Assembly: GCA_018069465.1 (NCBI GenBank) | Contig: JAGPUW010000008.1 | Coordinates: 1-64,000, forward strand | Length of the DNA stretch: 64,000 bases | Reading direction: 5' to 3' | From: Gammaproteobacteria bacterium | Lineage (GTDB): Bacteria > Pseudomonadota > Gammaproteobacteria > Pseudomonadales > Porticoccaceae | Shown: positions 1 to 8,991 of the stretch, piece after piece | How positions within the stretch are numbered: the stretch's first letter is position 1 | Layout of the letters: each line of letters opens with the position of its first letter | The notes under the pieces: generated by a model | The model's input: the letters and a program-made list of their open reading frames with translations, nothing else | Database searches by the model: none | Told to the model about the DNA's origin: nothing | Program-made: the position numbers and the translations under genes

Positions 1-152
1 CTTAAATCCCTACGATTACCTGAAAGAAGTGTTCACCCGGCTGCCCAACGTCGAGACGGTTGACGACATTGAAAGGTTGCTGCCTTGGCGCTTGGAAATT
101 ACTGAGGTTTTTGCAACCCTGTAGTTGGTTTGGCGCTTACAGTGACGCTTAT
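1..152 (+). mobile_element. Right end of an IS66-family insertion sequence
   Basis: The window opens inside the last codons of an IS66-type transposase, and the sequence after its stop carries TAAGCG-type terminal repeats seen on the reverse strand (GCGCTTAC at 133-140 and GACGCTTAT at 144-152). IS66 elements typically end in GTAAGCG inverted repeats, so the outer boundary is near 140 or 152. The left part of the element is outside the window, so target duplication and completeness cannot be judged. Confidence 0.6.
2..124 (+). CDS. IS66-family transposase, C-terminal end (partial)
   Basis: The frame is open from the window edge to a TAG at 122-124 and encodes 40 residues: a stretch beginning LNPYDYLKEVFTRLP, then a DDIERLLPW motif. 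This is the conserved C-terminal tail of IS66 TnpC transposases, where a short helix is followed by a LLPW-type motif. Only the tail is visible, so activity cannot be assessed. The assignment rests on motif recognition in a short segment. Confidence 0.7.
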   Translation, partial: LNPYDYLKEVFTRLPNVETVDDIERLLPWRLEITEVFATL

Positions 153-211
153 AAAATAGTACTTACTGGTGTTCTTATTAATTTCTTAACTTTTGGCATT
201 GGAGAGGTAGT

Positions 212-979
212 TTGGCGAGTAAATATTATGTGGTATGGGAAGGCCGATCGACTGGGATATTTACAGACTGGAATACCTGTAAGAAGCAGGTAGATGGGTT
301 TGCTGGCGCAAAGTATAAATCCTTCAAAACACACAAAGAGGCTGAAGCGGCGTTTGATGGAAATCCCGGATATTCCAGGAAAAAGAAAGAAAACGGTAAA
401 CAGAAATCACCTTCGAAATCGACACTGCCAACACTTGACGGCGAACAAGTTTATAAGGTGTCTGCTGCTATAAAAATATTTACCGATGGCGCATGTAATC
501 CAAACCCTGGCAAAGCGGGTTCCGGTATCGCTATATACCGTAATAATATTATTAGTGATCTTTGGTATGGCATTTACAATCCCGCAGGAACCAATAATAC
601 CGCTGAACTTAATGCCTTGCATCAAGCTCTAATGATGTCCAAATTAGAACTTGAGTCGGGCAACTCTGTCGCTGTTTTTTGTGACTCAAAGTATTCAATT
701 CAGTGTGTTACTCAGTGGGCTTCGGGGTGGGAGAAAAAAGGTTGGAAGAAAGGGGGTAGCGAAATAAAAAATTTAGAGATAATAAAGGAAATGCATGGGT
801 TATATCAGTCGATTAAAGAAAAAATAGACGTGTTTCATGTCAATGGTCACGTTGGAGTCGAGGGCAATGAGTTGGCTGACAGAATGTCAATACTCGCTAT
901 TGAAAAACAAGAAGAAAACTTTTGTGTGTATCGAGAAAAGATAGATATAGAGAAAATACTGTTAATGAGAGCAGGCTAG
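212..979 (+). CDS. rnhA: Ribonuclease HI with N-terminal hybrid-binding domain
   Basis: RNase HI cleaves the RNA strand of RNA/DNA hybrids in the cytoplasm. Residues about 3-48 form the RHBD/viroplasmin-like hybrid-binding domain found in eukaryotic-type RNase H1 (KYYVVWEGRSTGIF, with FKTHKEAEAAF near its end). A lysine- and serine-rich linker follows. The catalytic domain starts near residue 86 and shows the D-E-D-D set: IFTDGACNPNPG, NNTAELNAL, FCDSKYS and GNELAD. The NGHVGVEGN loop supplies the conserved His. The start is a TTG at 212 with GGAGAGG at 201-207, which is better placed than any internal ATG. At 255 residues it has the usual length for the two-domain form. It lies just beyond an IS66 end, so its upstream region may have been rearranged by the insertion. 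Confidence 0.93.
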   Translation: MASKYYVVWEGRSTGIFTDWNTCKKQVDGFAGAKYKSFKTHKEAEAAFDGNPGYSRKKKENGKQKSPSKSTLPTLDGEQVYKVSAAIKIFTDGACNPNPGKAGSGIAIYRNNIISDLWYGIYNPAGTNNTAELNALHQALMMSKLELESGNSVAVFCDSKYSIQCVTQWASGWEKKGWKKGGSEIKNLEIIKEMHGLYQSIKEKIDVFHVNGHVGVEGNELADRMSILAIEKQEENFCVYREKIDIEKILLMRAG

Positions 980-1172
980 ACCTTGTGAATAATCCTGCGT
1001 CACTGACATTGCTAAAAACCATAGCCGGGGCAGACTCGACTTAAACGCTAATCGGGACAGCCACTTAAGTGCCGATCAAAAAAAACCACACGCGCCCCAC
1101 AGGCTGTGGAGGTGAGGGCTAAAAAAGGGTTTATAGTGGGTGCCTGATGATATCTGTTAAAGGAATCCACTC

Positions 1173-2567
1173 ATGCGCACACGTAGGGATGACCGACTCT
1201 TGAAGCGCCTAAAGGCGGGAAGCTCGATTATCGCTCTTTCATTGTTGATAGCTTGCACCCCTGCGGATGAATCAGCTGAGACATCAAAGGTAAGTGAGCC
1301 CTTTATAAGCTCTCCTAAAGCGTGTGCCTCGGGACAGCTCAGTATAAAAACTGGCTATGGCGATTATCCTGGTTTGGACTGTTCACAGCTTGTAGACCAG
1401 GTTAATGATAATCCAGAAAAAACACACTATGGCTATCGACGTCAATGTAAAAAATTAAGCGGTACAAGTCATGTCCCGGAATCGGTCGCAGCAGTGCAGG
1501 TTAATGAATGTGCACCCATGCGCGAGTCAGATAAAGGAAGCAATGCCTCGATGTTGGTGTGCTGCCAGCTTCCAGAACCGGAAGTTACAGCAGAAATAAT
1601 AGCCTACGAGGCGATACTTAATTGCCCAAAAAATCATCTTCAAGCGTTAGCAACGGGGTTGCATTATCCCAATAATAATTGTGCCGACGCTGCTAGCCGT
1701 GCCGAATTAGCTTTAAGCAGTTCACATTATCAAGGTGCCTGCGCTGCGGCGGCTAAGCCTTATACTCAGCAAAGACAAAGGGTGTTGGATGTCGCCGTCT
1801 TCACCTGTAAAAAAGACCAAGGAAGTTATCTTGACGTCGCGGTTTGCTGCTCTGCCACACTTCCGAAAGGTCGGTCAATGCATCCTCTCGAAATTCCTTC
1901 TGATATCTGGGAGGTTCTTCGAACCAACGACATCTTTGCTTTAAAAATACTGTTATCCAGAGAGCCCGGACGTGCACGAGAAACCGGCGATAAGGACATT
2001 ACGCCGCTGCACCGCGCGGGGAGTTTGGCTGTCGTTAATGCACTTTTAGCGAAGCAGCCCAATCGTAATGCGCAAGATCTAGATGGATTTACACCTTTAC
2101 ACGCAGCGGTAATGGCCAACCGATACGAAATCGCGGCCCGCTTGCTAGATGTTGGAGCAAAGGTCGATGTTACATCGAAATTTGGAGATACAGCCCTTAG
2201 CTTTTCTAAAAAAGCAAAAATAGCGGAGCTTCTCCTGTCTCACAAAGCTAAGGTTAATGGCATCCAGTCATCTGCAGGCAGCCCATTACACTCTGCTGCT
2301 TTTTATGGCCGCACCGACGTCGCTGAGGTGCTTCTAGATCACGGCGCAAATATCAACAGCCTCGATGTCAATGGCGAAACTCCACTACATCGAGCGGCCT
2401 TTGCCTACAGCAGAACGAGTATTAATGTGGCGCGTTTACTGATTGATCGAGGCTCCGATGTTAACGCTAAGGCGAAATCGCAAGGTCAAAAAACACCCCT
2501 GGATATGAGTGACAAGGCAGAAATTAGAGCTTTTATTATTTCGAAGGGTGGCATAAGTGGTCGGTAG
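1173..2567 (+). CDS. Lipoprotein with duplicated Cys-rich domain and ankyrin repeats
   Basis: The 464-residue product begins with a basic stretch, a hydrophobic segment and the lipobox LIAC with Cys28, so it should be a lipid-anchored periplasmic or outer-membrane protein. Residues about 48-135 and 145-230 look like two copies of a Cys-rich module; each ends in a VCC motif (LVCCQLP, AVCCSATLP) and contains GACA/ACASG-type cysteines. Residues about 240-460 hold five to six ankyrin repeats (TPLHRAGS, TPLHAAVMANRYEIAARLL, SPLHSAAFYGRTDVAEVLL, TPLHRAAF). AAAGGAAT lies upstream of the ATG. Ankyrin proteins exported by Gammaproteobacteria usually mediate protein-protein contacts. No enzymatic motif is visible and I do not recognise a specific function. 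Confidence 0.8.
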   Translation: MRTRRDDRLLKRLKAGSSIIALSLLIACTPADESAETSKVSEPFISSPKACASGQLSIKTGYGDYPGLDCSQLVDQVNDNPEKTHYGYRRQCKKLSGTSHVPESVAAVQVNECAPMRESDKGSNASMLVCCQLPEPEVTAEIIAYEAILNCPKNHLQALATGLHYPNNNCADAASRAELALSSSHYQGACAAAAKPYTQQRQRVLDVAVFTCKKDQGSYLDVAVCCSATLPKGRSMHPLEIPSDIWEVLRTNDIFALKILLSREPGRARETGDKDITPLHRAGSLAVVNALLAKQPNRNAQDLDGFTPLHAAVMANRYEIAARLLDVGAKVDVTSKFGDTALSFSKKAKIAELLLSHKAKVNGIQSSAGSPLHSAAFYGRTDVAEVLLDHGANINSLDVNGETPLHRAAFAYSRTSINVARLLIDRGSDVNAKAKSQGQKTPLDMSDKAEIRAFIISKGGISGR

Positions 2568-2685
2568 CGCAGCAACTTAACTATGACACCCAGCCTGAGC
2601 TTATAAATGGCTGCCCTAATTGTGTATTTATAGTTCGGATCAATAGCAAGTTGCCCAGCAAATGGCCACCTTGCTACGCCCTCGT

Positions 2686-3564
2686 TCAAGCCTGTAAATA
2701 AGCAATAATTTTTGCATTGACCTCGTCGGGTCGTTCTAAATGCATGAAGTGACCAGTGCCTTCCAGTACCACTTTTTCAAGCCCCTTGGTAAAGAGATGA
2801 TCCATGCCCTCGAAGGTATCAAGACGGCCGGGGCGGTCGCGGGTGCCGTGAAAAGCGAGGCAGGGCACGGTTGTCGGCGCGGTTATTTTTTGCGTCAATT
2901 CAGCGAGTTTTGGATCGGCCCCTGCGGGGTTAAATGTGTGCCGATAATAATTGATGGCGGCTTCGAGTGTGCCCTCGTTGCGGAAGGTGTCTTTAACGCC
3001 AGCGATAAGATCGGCGGGGATAGTAAATTCGGGCGATGCATCCTGCCACCAGCGCAGGAGAAAATCGTAATCATTGTGTGCCACAGCCTGTGCGGCACTG
3101 GGCATTTGAAAAAAGTAGGCGTGCCAGCCGCCCTTAATGACTTCGTAATCGAGACCCATTTTGCCGAGTAGGGCGCCGGGGTGGGCGATGGCGATGGTGA
3201 CAATTTTATCGATTTTTTCAGGCACAAAGGCCGCCGCACTGTAGGTGGCAAAAGCGCCCCAGTCATGACCAATCACTGCCGCTGCGTGGCCGTCGCCTAA
3301 GGCGTCGATTAAAGCGGCGACATCAAGACCCAGTAACGCCGAATCATAACGGCCATCGGGGGCGAGGCCTGTCGGGGCATAGCCGCGCATATAGGGTGCG
3401 ACCACGTGGTAGCCCGCAGCGGCCAGTAGCGGCATCAGCGAACGGTAAGTGTCGGCATTATCCGGGAAGCCGTGCATGCAAAGCACCAGCGGGCCTTCGC
3501 CCACCTCTAAATAATGAAAGTCGATGCTATTGGCGCTAATGCTGCCCCTGGTTATTTCACGCAT
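2686..3564 (-). CDS. Alpha/beta hydrolase, epoxide-hydrolase-like
   Basis: This 292-residue protein has the alpha/beta hydrolase layout with an Asp nucleophile. The oxyanion-hole motif HGFP is at 31-34, the nucleophile elbow GHDWGAF has Asp101, a later acid lies in HGTRDRPG (about residue 243), and the base His is in GTGHFMHLE (about 272). HDWG rather than GxSxG is typical of epoxide hydrolases and haloalkane dehalogenases. The cap contains YFFQMP, which resembles the Tyr-bearing cap segment of epoxide hydrolases. The substrate cannot be read from sequence. The gene is divergent from the CoA-transferase at 3738 across about 170 bp, which must hold both promoters. Confidence 0.85.
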   Translation of the reverse strand: MREITRGSISANSIDFHYLEVGEGPLVLCMHGFPDNADTYRSLMPLLAAAGYHVVAPYMRGYAPTGLAPDGRYDSALLGLDVAALIDALGDGHAAAVIGHDWGAFATYSAAAFVPEKIDKIVTIAIAHPGALLGKMGLDYEVIKGGWHAYFFQMPSAAQAVAHNDYDFLLRWWQDASPEFTIPADLIAGVKDTFRNEGTLEAAINYYRHTFNPAGADPKLAELTQKITAPTTVPCLAFHGTRDRPGRLDTFEGMDHLFTKGLEKVVLEGTGHFMHLERPDEVNAKIIAYLQA

Positions 3565-3737
3565 ACTGTGTCCCTGTTGCTATTATGGAGGTTGTTGACA
3601 TAAATTATTTTGCCACAGCTCGGCGGGGACGCAAATAATATTTTGTTGTGGCGCTGCGGGCTTGCGTGCAGGCACCGTTTGTTTGCGGATACTGCCCAAG
3701 GCAGCTACTTTTATTCTTAACGACGTGAGTGAATATT

Positions 3738-4955
3738 ATGACGGTAAAACATGTTCTCGATGGCATTAAGGTACTCGACTTTACCCAGTACCTTGCCGGC
3801 CCTACGACGACTCGGCTCATGGCCGAGATGGGGGCTGAAATTATCAAGGTGGAGTGGGGGCCCCACGGTGACCCGGTGCGTGGTGTGGGCTACATTAAAA
3901 ACAAACGCAGTGCCTATTACATTCAACAAAATCGCGGTAAGCAGAGTGTTTGTCTCGACTTTAGTAAAGATGAGGCGAAGGATATTATTAAGGAAATCGT
4001 TCCCCACGTTGATATCGTTATGGAGAACTTTTCACCCGGTGTCATTGCCCGTCTGGGCCTTGACTGGGATACGGTGCATGCCCTCAACCCCGAAGTGATT
4101 ATGTGTTCACTCTCGGCCTTTGGGCAGACCGGGCCGCTGGCAAAACTACCGGGCTTTGACTACATCGCCCAGGCTTACTCTGGTGTCACCAGCATGATTG
4201 GCGAAAAAGATGGGCCAGCCTATTTGCCAATGCTGGGGCTGGGCGACGTCAACACCGGCGTGCACGCGCTGTCTGCCATTAATGCCGCGCTATTTCACCG
4301 CGAGCGCGGTTACGGTGGTCAGTATCTGGATATCTCACTGCTCGACTCCTATTTCCACTGCCATGAAGTCAATGTGCAAATGTACAGCGCTAGCGATGGC
4401 CATATCGAGCCGACGCGCTCTGGTCAGCACCATTTTGCCGTTAGCCCCCTGGGCCTGTTTAAAGGTAAAACCACACAAATTGTTATTATCGCCATGATTA
4501 CCCAATGGCCAAACCTTTGCGCGGCCATGGGTCAACCCGAGCTAGCTGAGGACGAGCGCTTTAAAGACCTGCGTGAACGCGTTAAAAACCGTTTCGAGCT
4601 GGTTGAGATTATCGAAGCCTGGCTGGCCTCCATGCCCAGCGATGAGGAGTCGATTCGCGTGCTAGAGAAACACCGCGTGCCCGTAGCGCCGATGCTGACC
4701 GTGGCCGAGGCCATGAATCACCCGCATTTGAAAGAGCGGAAAACGGTGAGAACCGTTTCTGATCGCAGTTTTGGTGAGGTAGAAATACCCGGTGTGCCGC
4801 TGCGCTTTTCGCAATTTCCCGAGCTGCTCGATCTTGAAGCGCCATTTCTTGGTGAGCACAATGCTCATGTGCTGAGCGAACTACTGGGCTACAGCAGTGA
4901 AAATATTGCCGAGTTAGAAGAGCAGGGCGTCTTGCTATCTCGCGATAAAAGTTAG
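3738..4955 (+). CDS. Class III CoA-transferase (CaiB/BaiF family)
   Basis: The protein (405 residues from ATG 3738) belongs to the formyl-CoA transferase/CaiB family, which moves CoA between carboxylic acids through an Asp-acyl intermediate. Visible family segments are VLDFTQYLAGP at the N-terminus, MGAEIIKVE, ENFSPGV, SAFGQTGP and LGLGDVNTGVHA. The last places the catalytic Asp at 170, matching Asp169 of formyl-CoA transferase. An in-frame GTG lies at 3729, but GTGAG at 3725-3729 is well spaced for the ATG, so the ATG is preferred. A good terminator follows. The acyl substrate is unknown; lipid or steroid side-chain catabolism would fit the monooxygenases and aldehyde dehydrogenase elsewhere in the window, but that is inference. 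Confidence 0.9.
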   Translation: MTVKHVLDGIKVLDFTQYLAGPTTTRLMAEMGAEIIKVEWGPHGDPVRGVGYIKNKRSAYYIQQNRGKQSVCLDFSKDEAKDIIKEIVPHVDIVMENFSPGVIARLGLDWDTVHALNPEVIMCSLSAFGQTGPLAKLPGFDYIAQAYSGVTSMIGEKDGPAYLPMLGLGDVNTGVHALSAINAALFHRERGYGGQYLDISLLDSYFHCHEVNVQMYSASDGHIEPTRSGQHHFAVSPLGLFKGKTTQIVIIAMITQWPNLCAAMGQPELAEDERFKDLRERVKNRFELVEIIEAWLASMPSDEESIRVLEKHRVPVAPMLTVAEAMNHPHLKERKTVRTVSDRSFGEVEIPGVPLRFSQFPELLDLEAPFLGEHNAHVLSELLGYSSENIAELEEQGVLLSRDKS

Positions 4956-4966
4956 AAAAGTGCGTT

Positions 4967-5008
4967 AGGGGGTAGCCATTTTATTGTGATCAGTTGCCCC
5001 CTCTTTTT
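4967..5008 (+). terminator. Rho-independent terminator after the CoA-transferase
   Basis: AGGGGGTAGC (4967-4976) pairs with GTTGCCCCCT (4993-5002), including two G-U pairs, and is followed by CTTTTT. It lies 11 bp after the CoA-transferase stop codon. Confidence 0.75.
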
Positions 5009-5064
5009 ACGACTATCGATAGTTGAATACTGCCAATAGTTTGCCTGGGTATTATGATGGGGCT

Positions 5065-5766
5065 ATGAAAATGTTGATGACAAAACGATCAGCTTTGAGG
5101 ACAGGGCTTAACACAGCGGGCCGTTTTGCTCTGCCTGGCGCCTTGTTTTTAGGGGCTTCCCTCTTTTGCGCTGCAGAAGAAGCACTTAGCGCTGCAGAAA
5201 AGCCGGCAGCGACGATTGCCGAAAGTGGCCAGTCGCTAGAAGCTCCGGCGCAAAAAACATTGATCTATAAATCAGTTGATGCCGAGGGCCGCGTCAGTTT
5301 TGGCGATCATCCCGGGGCCAATGCCGTAGAACTTGAAACGCTGGAGCGGCCTCGTTATCAGCAAAACGCCTCCCCCGAAGAGCTGCAAACTCGCATCGAC
5401 CAAATGGCTGCTGCCACCCGTCGTTTACAGGAAGACCGAAAGTTGCGAGCAAAGCTGCGCCAACAAGAGGCTGAGGCGAATAAACCTTACTCCCAGCCGC
5501 CTATCGTCGTGGTAGAACAACCGGTTTATCGGCCTCGGCGCGTCATCAAGCCCTATCCCTATCTTTATAAACCCCATCGCTCGGGTTCATCACTAGGGCT
5601 TCATCTTGGTGGCGGCAATTCAAGCTTCCACTACGGCCTTTCCTACGGTAGCCCACCAAGGCACAGCGAGGGCCGGCTCAGAGAGGAGAGGCGCATTGAA
5701 ACGCCTTATCGCCGTGAACAAGGGCATATCCGCTCCTCAGCCCTTATCAAGCGTCCTCAAAAATAA
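5065..5766 (+). CDS. Secreted DUF4124-domain protein
   Basis: A signal-peptide-like hydrophobic segment near residues 20-36 is followed by a DUF4124-type motif (IYKSVDAEGRVSFGDHPG, about 76-93), a domain found in many small periplasmic proteins of Gammaproteobacteria. Next comes a short Gln/Glu/Arg coiled-coil-like stretch (EELQTRIDQMAAATRRLQED). The C-terminus is Pro/Tyr/Arg-rich and low in complexity (QPVYRPRRVIKPYPYLY). The frame opens with TTG at 5023, but ATG 5065 or 5071, behind GATGGGG, gives a normal signal peptide. The function is unknown. It is convergent with the cytochrome gene, only 9 bp away. Confidence 0.7.
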   Translation: MKMLMTKRSALRTGLNTAGRFALPGALFLGASLFCAAEEALSAAEKPAATIAESGQSLEAPAQKTLIYKSVDAEGRVSFGDHPGANAVELETLERPRYQQNASPEELQTRIDQMAAATRRLQEDRKLRAKLRQQEAEANKPYSQPPIVVVEQPVYRPRRVIKPYPYLYKPHRSGSSLGLHLGGGNSSFHYGLSYGSPPRHSEGRLREERRIETPYRREQGHIRSSALIKRPQK

Positions 5767-5775
5767 GCAGATCGC

Positions 5776-6549
5776 TTATTCGACGTCACCCTTTTCTACG
5801 TCGACAGGTTTATCGTCAAATGTTTTTTTACCGCTGAACATGGCAGAAATTATATTATTTTTTTCTTTTATCTCACTCATGACGACGACGAAAATATGCA
5901 GGGCAACGCTCAGGCAAAGTAGATAAAAAGCGTATTTATGGGTGTTAATAAAGGGCTTTCTAAAAGCTCGCATCTCTTTATAAGCCTGGGGGTCTACATG
6001 CTCTTTTGAACCCGCTGTGACTACGACCAGCTGCTGGTTGTCCTGCCCCGACACGGTGACCCACTCGGCAAAGTGACGGCCAAAAGGTGGCATATATAAA
6101 TCGCTTCCCGCTAAAACTAAACCGCTTATGGCCTGGGTAATCAACAAAATAAAAAGGCCGCTAATCATCAATCTGGCCAGGGGGTTGTGGCCCAGATAGG
6201 GCGGGGGACGTTTATCTCTTAGCCCCGTAAGGTAAGCACTCAAGACCTTTTTATAGCCTTTTCCAAAGGGTAGTATCGCCGCCCATCGGGCATAGGGGCT
6301 GCCTATAAAGCCCCATAGTATTCGCCAGCTGAGATTGAATACAAAGATATAGCCTATGTAGACGTGCAGGGTTTTTAATAAAATTTTACCGTCGGGACTG
6401 ACACCAAAATTTTTATTAAAATATATCATCAGTCCGAGGCCGATCAGGCCGATTAGACACAGCACATTGACCCAGTGAAAAACTCTTACCGTGCGATCCC
6501 ACACAGGATAAGCTTCGAGGGCGGACTTATGTTTAGTGTTTGTTCCCAT
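5776..6549 (-). CDS. Cytochrome b561 / Ni-Fe hydrogenase-type cytochrome b
   Basis: A 257-residue inner-membrane diheme b-type cytochrome. It starts with the family signature VWDRTVRVFHW, and four or five hydrophobic segments carry candidate heme-ligand histidines (VFHWVN, LHVYIGYIF, NTHKYAFYLL, LHIFVVV). Such proteins pass electrons between the quinone pool and a periplasmic or membrane partner. The partner is not encoded next to it. A loop of about 50 residues (VTVSGQDNQQLVVVTAGSKE) between helices 3 and 4 is probably periplasmic. ATG 6549 is chosen over GTG 6558 because GGAG at 6558-6561 is correctly spaced for the ATG and overlaps the GTG. Confidence 0.88.
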   Translation of the reverse strand: MGTNTKHKSALEAYPVWDRTVRVFHWVNVLCLIGLIGLGLMIYFNKNFGVSPDGKILLKTLHVYIGYIFVFNLSWRILWGFIGSPYARWAAILPFGKGYKKVLSAYLTGLRDKRPPPYLGHNPLARLMISGLFILLITQAISGLVLAGSDLYMPPFGRHFAEWVTVSGQDNQQLVVVTAGSKEHVDPQAYKEMRAFRKPFINTHKYAFYLLCLSVALHIFVVVMSEIKEKNNIISAMFSGKKTFDDKPVDVEKGDVE

Positions 6550-6598
6550 GCTTGACACTCCGGTATTTATTCAGCGAATAGCATTTTAAGATGACGAT

Positions 6599-7507
6599 TT
6601 AAGCGGGTATTATCTTTTGTCGAACACTGCTGGGTTTTCGTGGCGGCTCAAGATTTGCTGCACTGAGTAAAATTATTTCGATTTCTTCGGTAATTTCCTC
6701 CTGGCGTAGGGTATTGCTGCGACGCAGTAGTTCGTCCGCTTTGTCGTCGAGTTGTTGCACGGCGCTTTCAAGATGGCTGACGCGACGTTGGTTTTCAGCC
6801 ATCAGCGACAGGTAAAGGGTTTCGTGTAGGGTGGCGAAAAGGTAGCGATCAATTAAATCCCTGCAGAACTTCTCGGGCGCAAGATTTAGCTGGGGTGGCT
6901 GAGTAAAGGCTGGATTGCGCTGGCGCTGCGACTCGAAGGGCGGTAGCACCTGAGTGCTAATAATTTCTTGCCTGTCGGGATCGTGATAAAGAATGCGCAG
7001 CGCTAAGCCTGTGTTTTGCGCCTGTAAACGCTTCAGTGTATCGACGATTTCTATCAGTGTATTTTCGATGTCTTCAACAACACTGACCCCATCGAGGGGG
7101 TTCAATGCGCTTTGTTTTACCAGTAATGGGTCTGTTGCCAGTAGCCCACAAAGTTTATTGCCGACAGCGATTATGCTCGCGCCTTGTTGCCCAGTAGCCG
7201 CCTCTTTAGCTTGCTCAAGGTGAAGGGCTGCGGGCAGGGCTTCGTTAAAGTTACCGCAAAAGCCACGCTCTGAACCCAGCAATAAATAAACCTGTTTTGG
7301 CTGCGGAGCCTGGTGAAGACTGTCTGGGTAAAAGTTTAAAAAGTCCTCGGCGACACGGTGTATATGATCCACCACAGCGCGTTGGGCATCGATAAAAGTA
7401 GTGAGTTTTCGGGTTTCCATAAAGGCTAGAGCCTTCATTGAACTCATGATTTCCCGTGTTTCATCGAGACGGTGGCGGTGTTGCTCCAGTTCGCGCCGTC
7501 GACTCAT
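6599..7507 (-). CDS. atpG: N-type F-ATPase gamma subunit
   Basis: Last gene of the N-ATPase operon, encoding the central stalk subunit (302 residues). The N-terminal helix ([33 protein letters not shown]) has the spacing of gamma subunits, where a RIxSVKNTQKIT-type helix is replaced by [11 protein letters not shown] in the N-type. [12 protein letters not shown] matches the conserved G(S/T)DRGLCGxxN segment. The C-terminal helix contains [16 protein letters not shown], equivalent to RQAxITxEIxEIVxGA. ATG 7507 overlaps the atpA stop by 4 nt (ATGA), indicating translational coupling; an upstream in-frame extension to 7552 is not supported. Confidence 0.93.
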   Translation of the reverse strand: MSRRRELEQHRHRLDETREIMSSMKALAFMETRKLTTFIDAQRAVVDHIHRVAEDFLNFYPDSLHQAPQPKQVYLLLGSERGFCGNFNEALPAALHLEQAKEAATGQQGASIIAVGNKLCGLLATDPLLVKQSALNPLDGVSVVEDIENTLIEIVDTLKRLQAQNTGLALRILYHDPDRQEIISTQVLPPFESQRQRNPAFTQPPQLNLAPEKFCRDLIDRYLFATLHETLYLSLMAENQRRVSHLESAVQQLDDKADELLRRSNTLRQEEITEEIEIILLSAANLEPPRKPSSVRQKIIPA

Positions 7508-8991
7508 GGCAATAGGCCTGGCATCAGTGAGTGGCTGACAAGTTGCGCCCACTCTTCACGGGGACTGTCGAGAGTCAGCTGACTGCTGTTAAGTACCTTA
7601 TTTAGCGTGTCGAGCATGGCTGGCAGGTTCTCGGCTGGGCAATTATCGAAGTGACCATCGTTAAATGCCACTAACCAGAGCATCTGAAACTCTATGCTCA
7701 GTGGGCTGAAACGTTCCTGCTTGAAAATTTCACGCAGTATTCGCCCCCGCTTAATCGCCTTTTCCATCGAGCTTTCGAGGCGTGCACCGAAACGGGTAAA
7801 GGTCTCTAGCTCAAGAAATTGCAGGTAGTCGAGTTTCATTTGCCCGGCTTCCATTTTGATGCACTTATGCTGGGCCTTACCGCCGATACGCGATACCGAT
7901 TTGGCAATATCAATGGCGGGGCGAAAGCCGGCGGTGAACAAATTGCGCTCTAAATAAAACTGTCCATCGGTAATGGAAATAAGATTGGTGGGAATATAGG
8001 CGGCGATTTCACCCTGTTCGGTTTCGACGATGGGCAGGGCTGTCATACTGCCGCCGCCATGGGCTGCATTCAGGCAGGTGGCGCGTTCAAGTAAACGAGC
8101 GTGGATGGAAAAAATATCTCCGGGATAGGCTTCGCGACCCGGTGGGCGGCGCAGTAGCAGAGACAGTTCGCGATAGGTTTTTGCATGTGTGGCCAGATCA
8201 TCGTAAACCACTAATGTGTCCTTGCCCTGCTGCATCCAGTACTCGGCAATGGCACAGCCGGCGAAGGGTGCGAGGTGTTGCAGGCCGGGTAAAGCGGTGG
8301 CTTCGGCAACGACCAGGGTGGTGTAGTCAAGCGCACCGTAGCTGCGCAGAATCTCAATAGTATTGACCACCGTTGAACGTTTCTGGCCGATCAATACGTA
8401 AACACAGTTAAGGGATTTACCGCGCTGGTTAAGCACGGTGTCGAGGGCGATTGAGCTGCGCCCCAGGCCCTCGTCACCAATCAATAACTGGCGCTGCCCC
8501 TTGCCAATGGGGATCAGGGTGTCGATGACTTTAATCCCTGTATAAAGGGGTTTTTCAACAAAGTCTCTGGCGACAATGGGTGGCGATGGTCGCTCTAGTG
8601 GCAGCCGTACACTGCAATCGGGTTCTGGGCCGCCATCCAGTGCTTGCCCCAGCGGGCCAATAACGCGTCCCAGTAATGCGTCGCCGACCTGCACACTTAA
8701 GGTGTGCTGGGAGGGATAGACCACGGTGCCGGATGACAGCGATTCACTTTCGTGCAGTAACACGGCGCCGATCAACTCTTCGTTGAGATCAAAAACCATG
8801 GCCTGACTACCATCGGCGAACAGCAGTAGATCTTCCATCGCCACCGAGGGCAGGCCGCTGATCCAGACGATGCCGTCACCAACGGAAACTACCGTACCCT
8901 GCTCACTAATACGCAGGTTGAGGCGGTAGTGTTCGAGCCACTGGGCCTGTTCATCTAAGCGCTCGGTGGGGAGGGTGTTTTCAGTGCTCAT
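7504..8991 (-). CDS. atpA: N-type F-ATPase alpha subunit
   Basis: Non-catalytic nucleotide-binding subunit of the F1 head, 495 residues from ATG 8991. Conserved blocks are [87 protein letters not shown], and the sensor region [17 protein letters not shown] followed by GFRPAIDI. The P-loop is unusual: GDEGLGRSS replaces the standard GDRQTGKTS/T, so the Walker A lysine is Arg. The site is regulatory in alpha subunits, so this need not stop catalysis. The start overlaps atpF by 11 nt. Confidence 0.95.
   Translation of the reverse strand: MSTENTLPTERLDEQAQWLEHYRLNLRISEQGTVVSVGDGIVWISGLPSVAMEDLLLFADGSQAMVFDLNEELIGAVLLHESESLSSGTVVYPSQHTLSVQVGDALLGRVIGPLGQALDGGPEPDCSVRLPLERPSPPIVARDFVEKPLYTGIKVIDTLIPIGKGQRQLLIGDEGLGRSSIALDTVLNQRGKSLNCVYVLIGQKRSTVVNTIEILRSYGALDYTTLVVAEATALPGLQHLAPFAGCAIAEYWMQQGKDTLVVYDDLATHAKTYRELSLLLRRPPGREAYPGDIFSIHARLLERATCLNAAHGGGSMTALPIVETEQGEIAAYIPTNLISITDGQFYLERNLFTAGFRPAIDIAKSVSRIGGKAQHKCIKMEAGQMKLDYLQFLELETFTRFGARLESSMEKAIKRGRILREIFKQERFSPLSIEFQMLWLVAFNDGHFDNCPAENLPAMLDTLNKVLNSSQLTLDSPREEWAQLVSHSLMPGLLP

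Noticed and set aside
1091-1103. CCACAG/CTGTGG inverted repeat as a terminator after rnhA
   Set aside because: The loop would be a single base and there is no T-run.
5023-5064. TTG 5023 as start of the DUF4124 protein
   Set aside because: It adds 14 residues without a ribosome site and displaces the signal peptide from the N-terminus.
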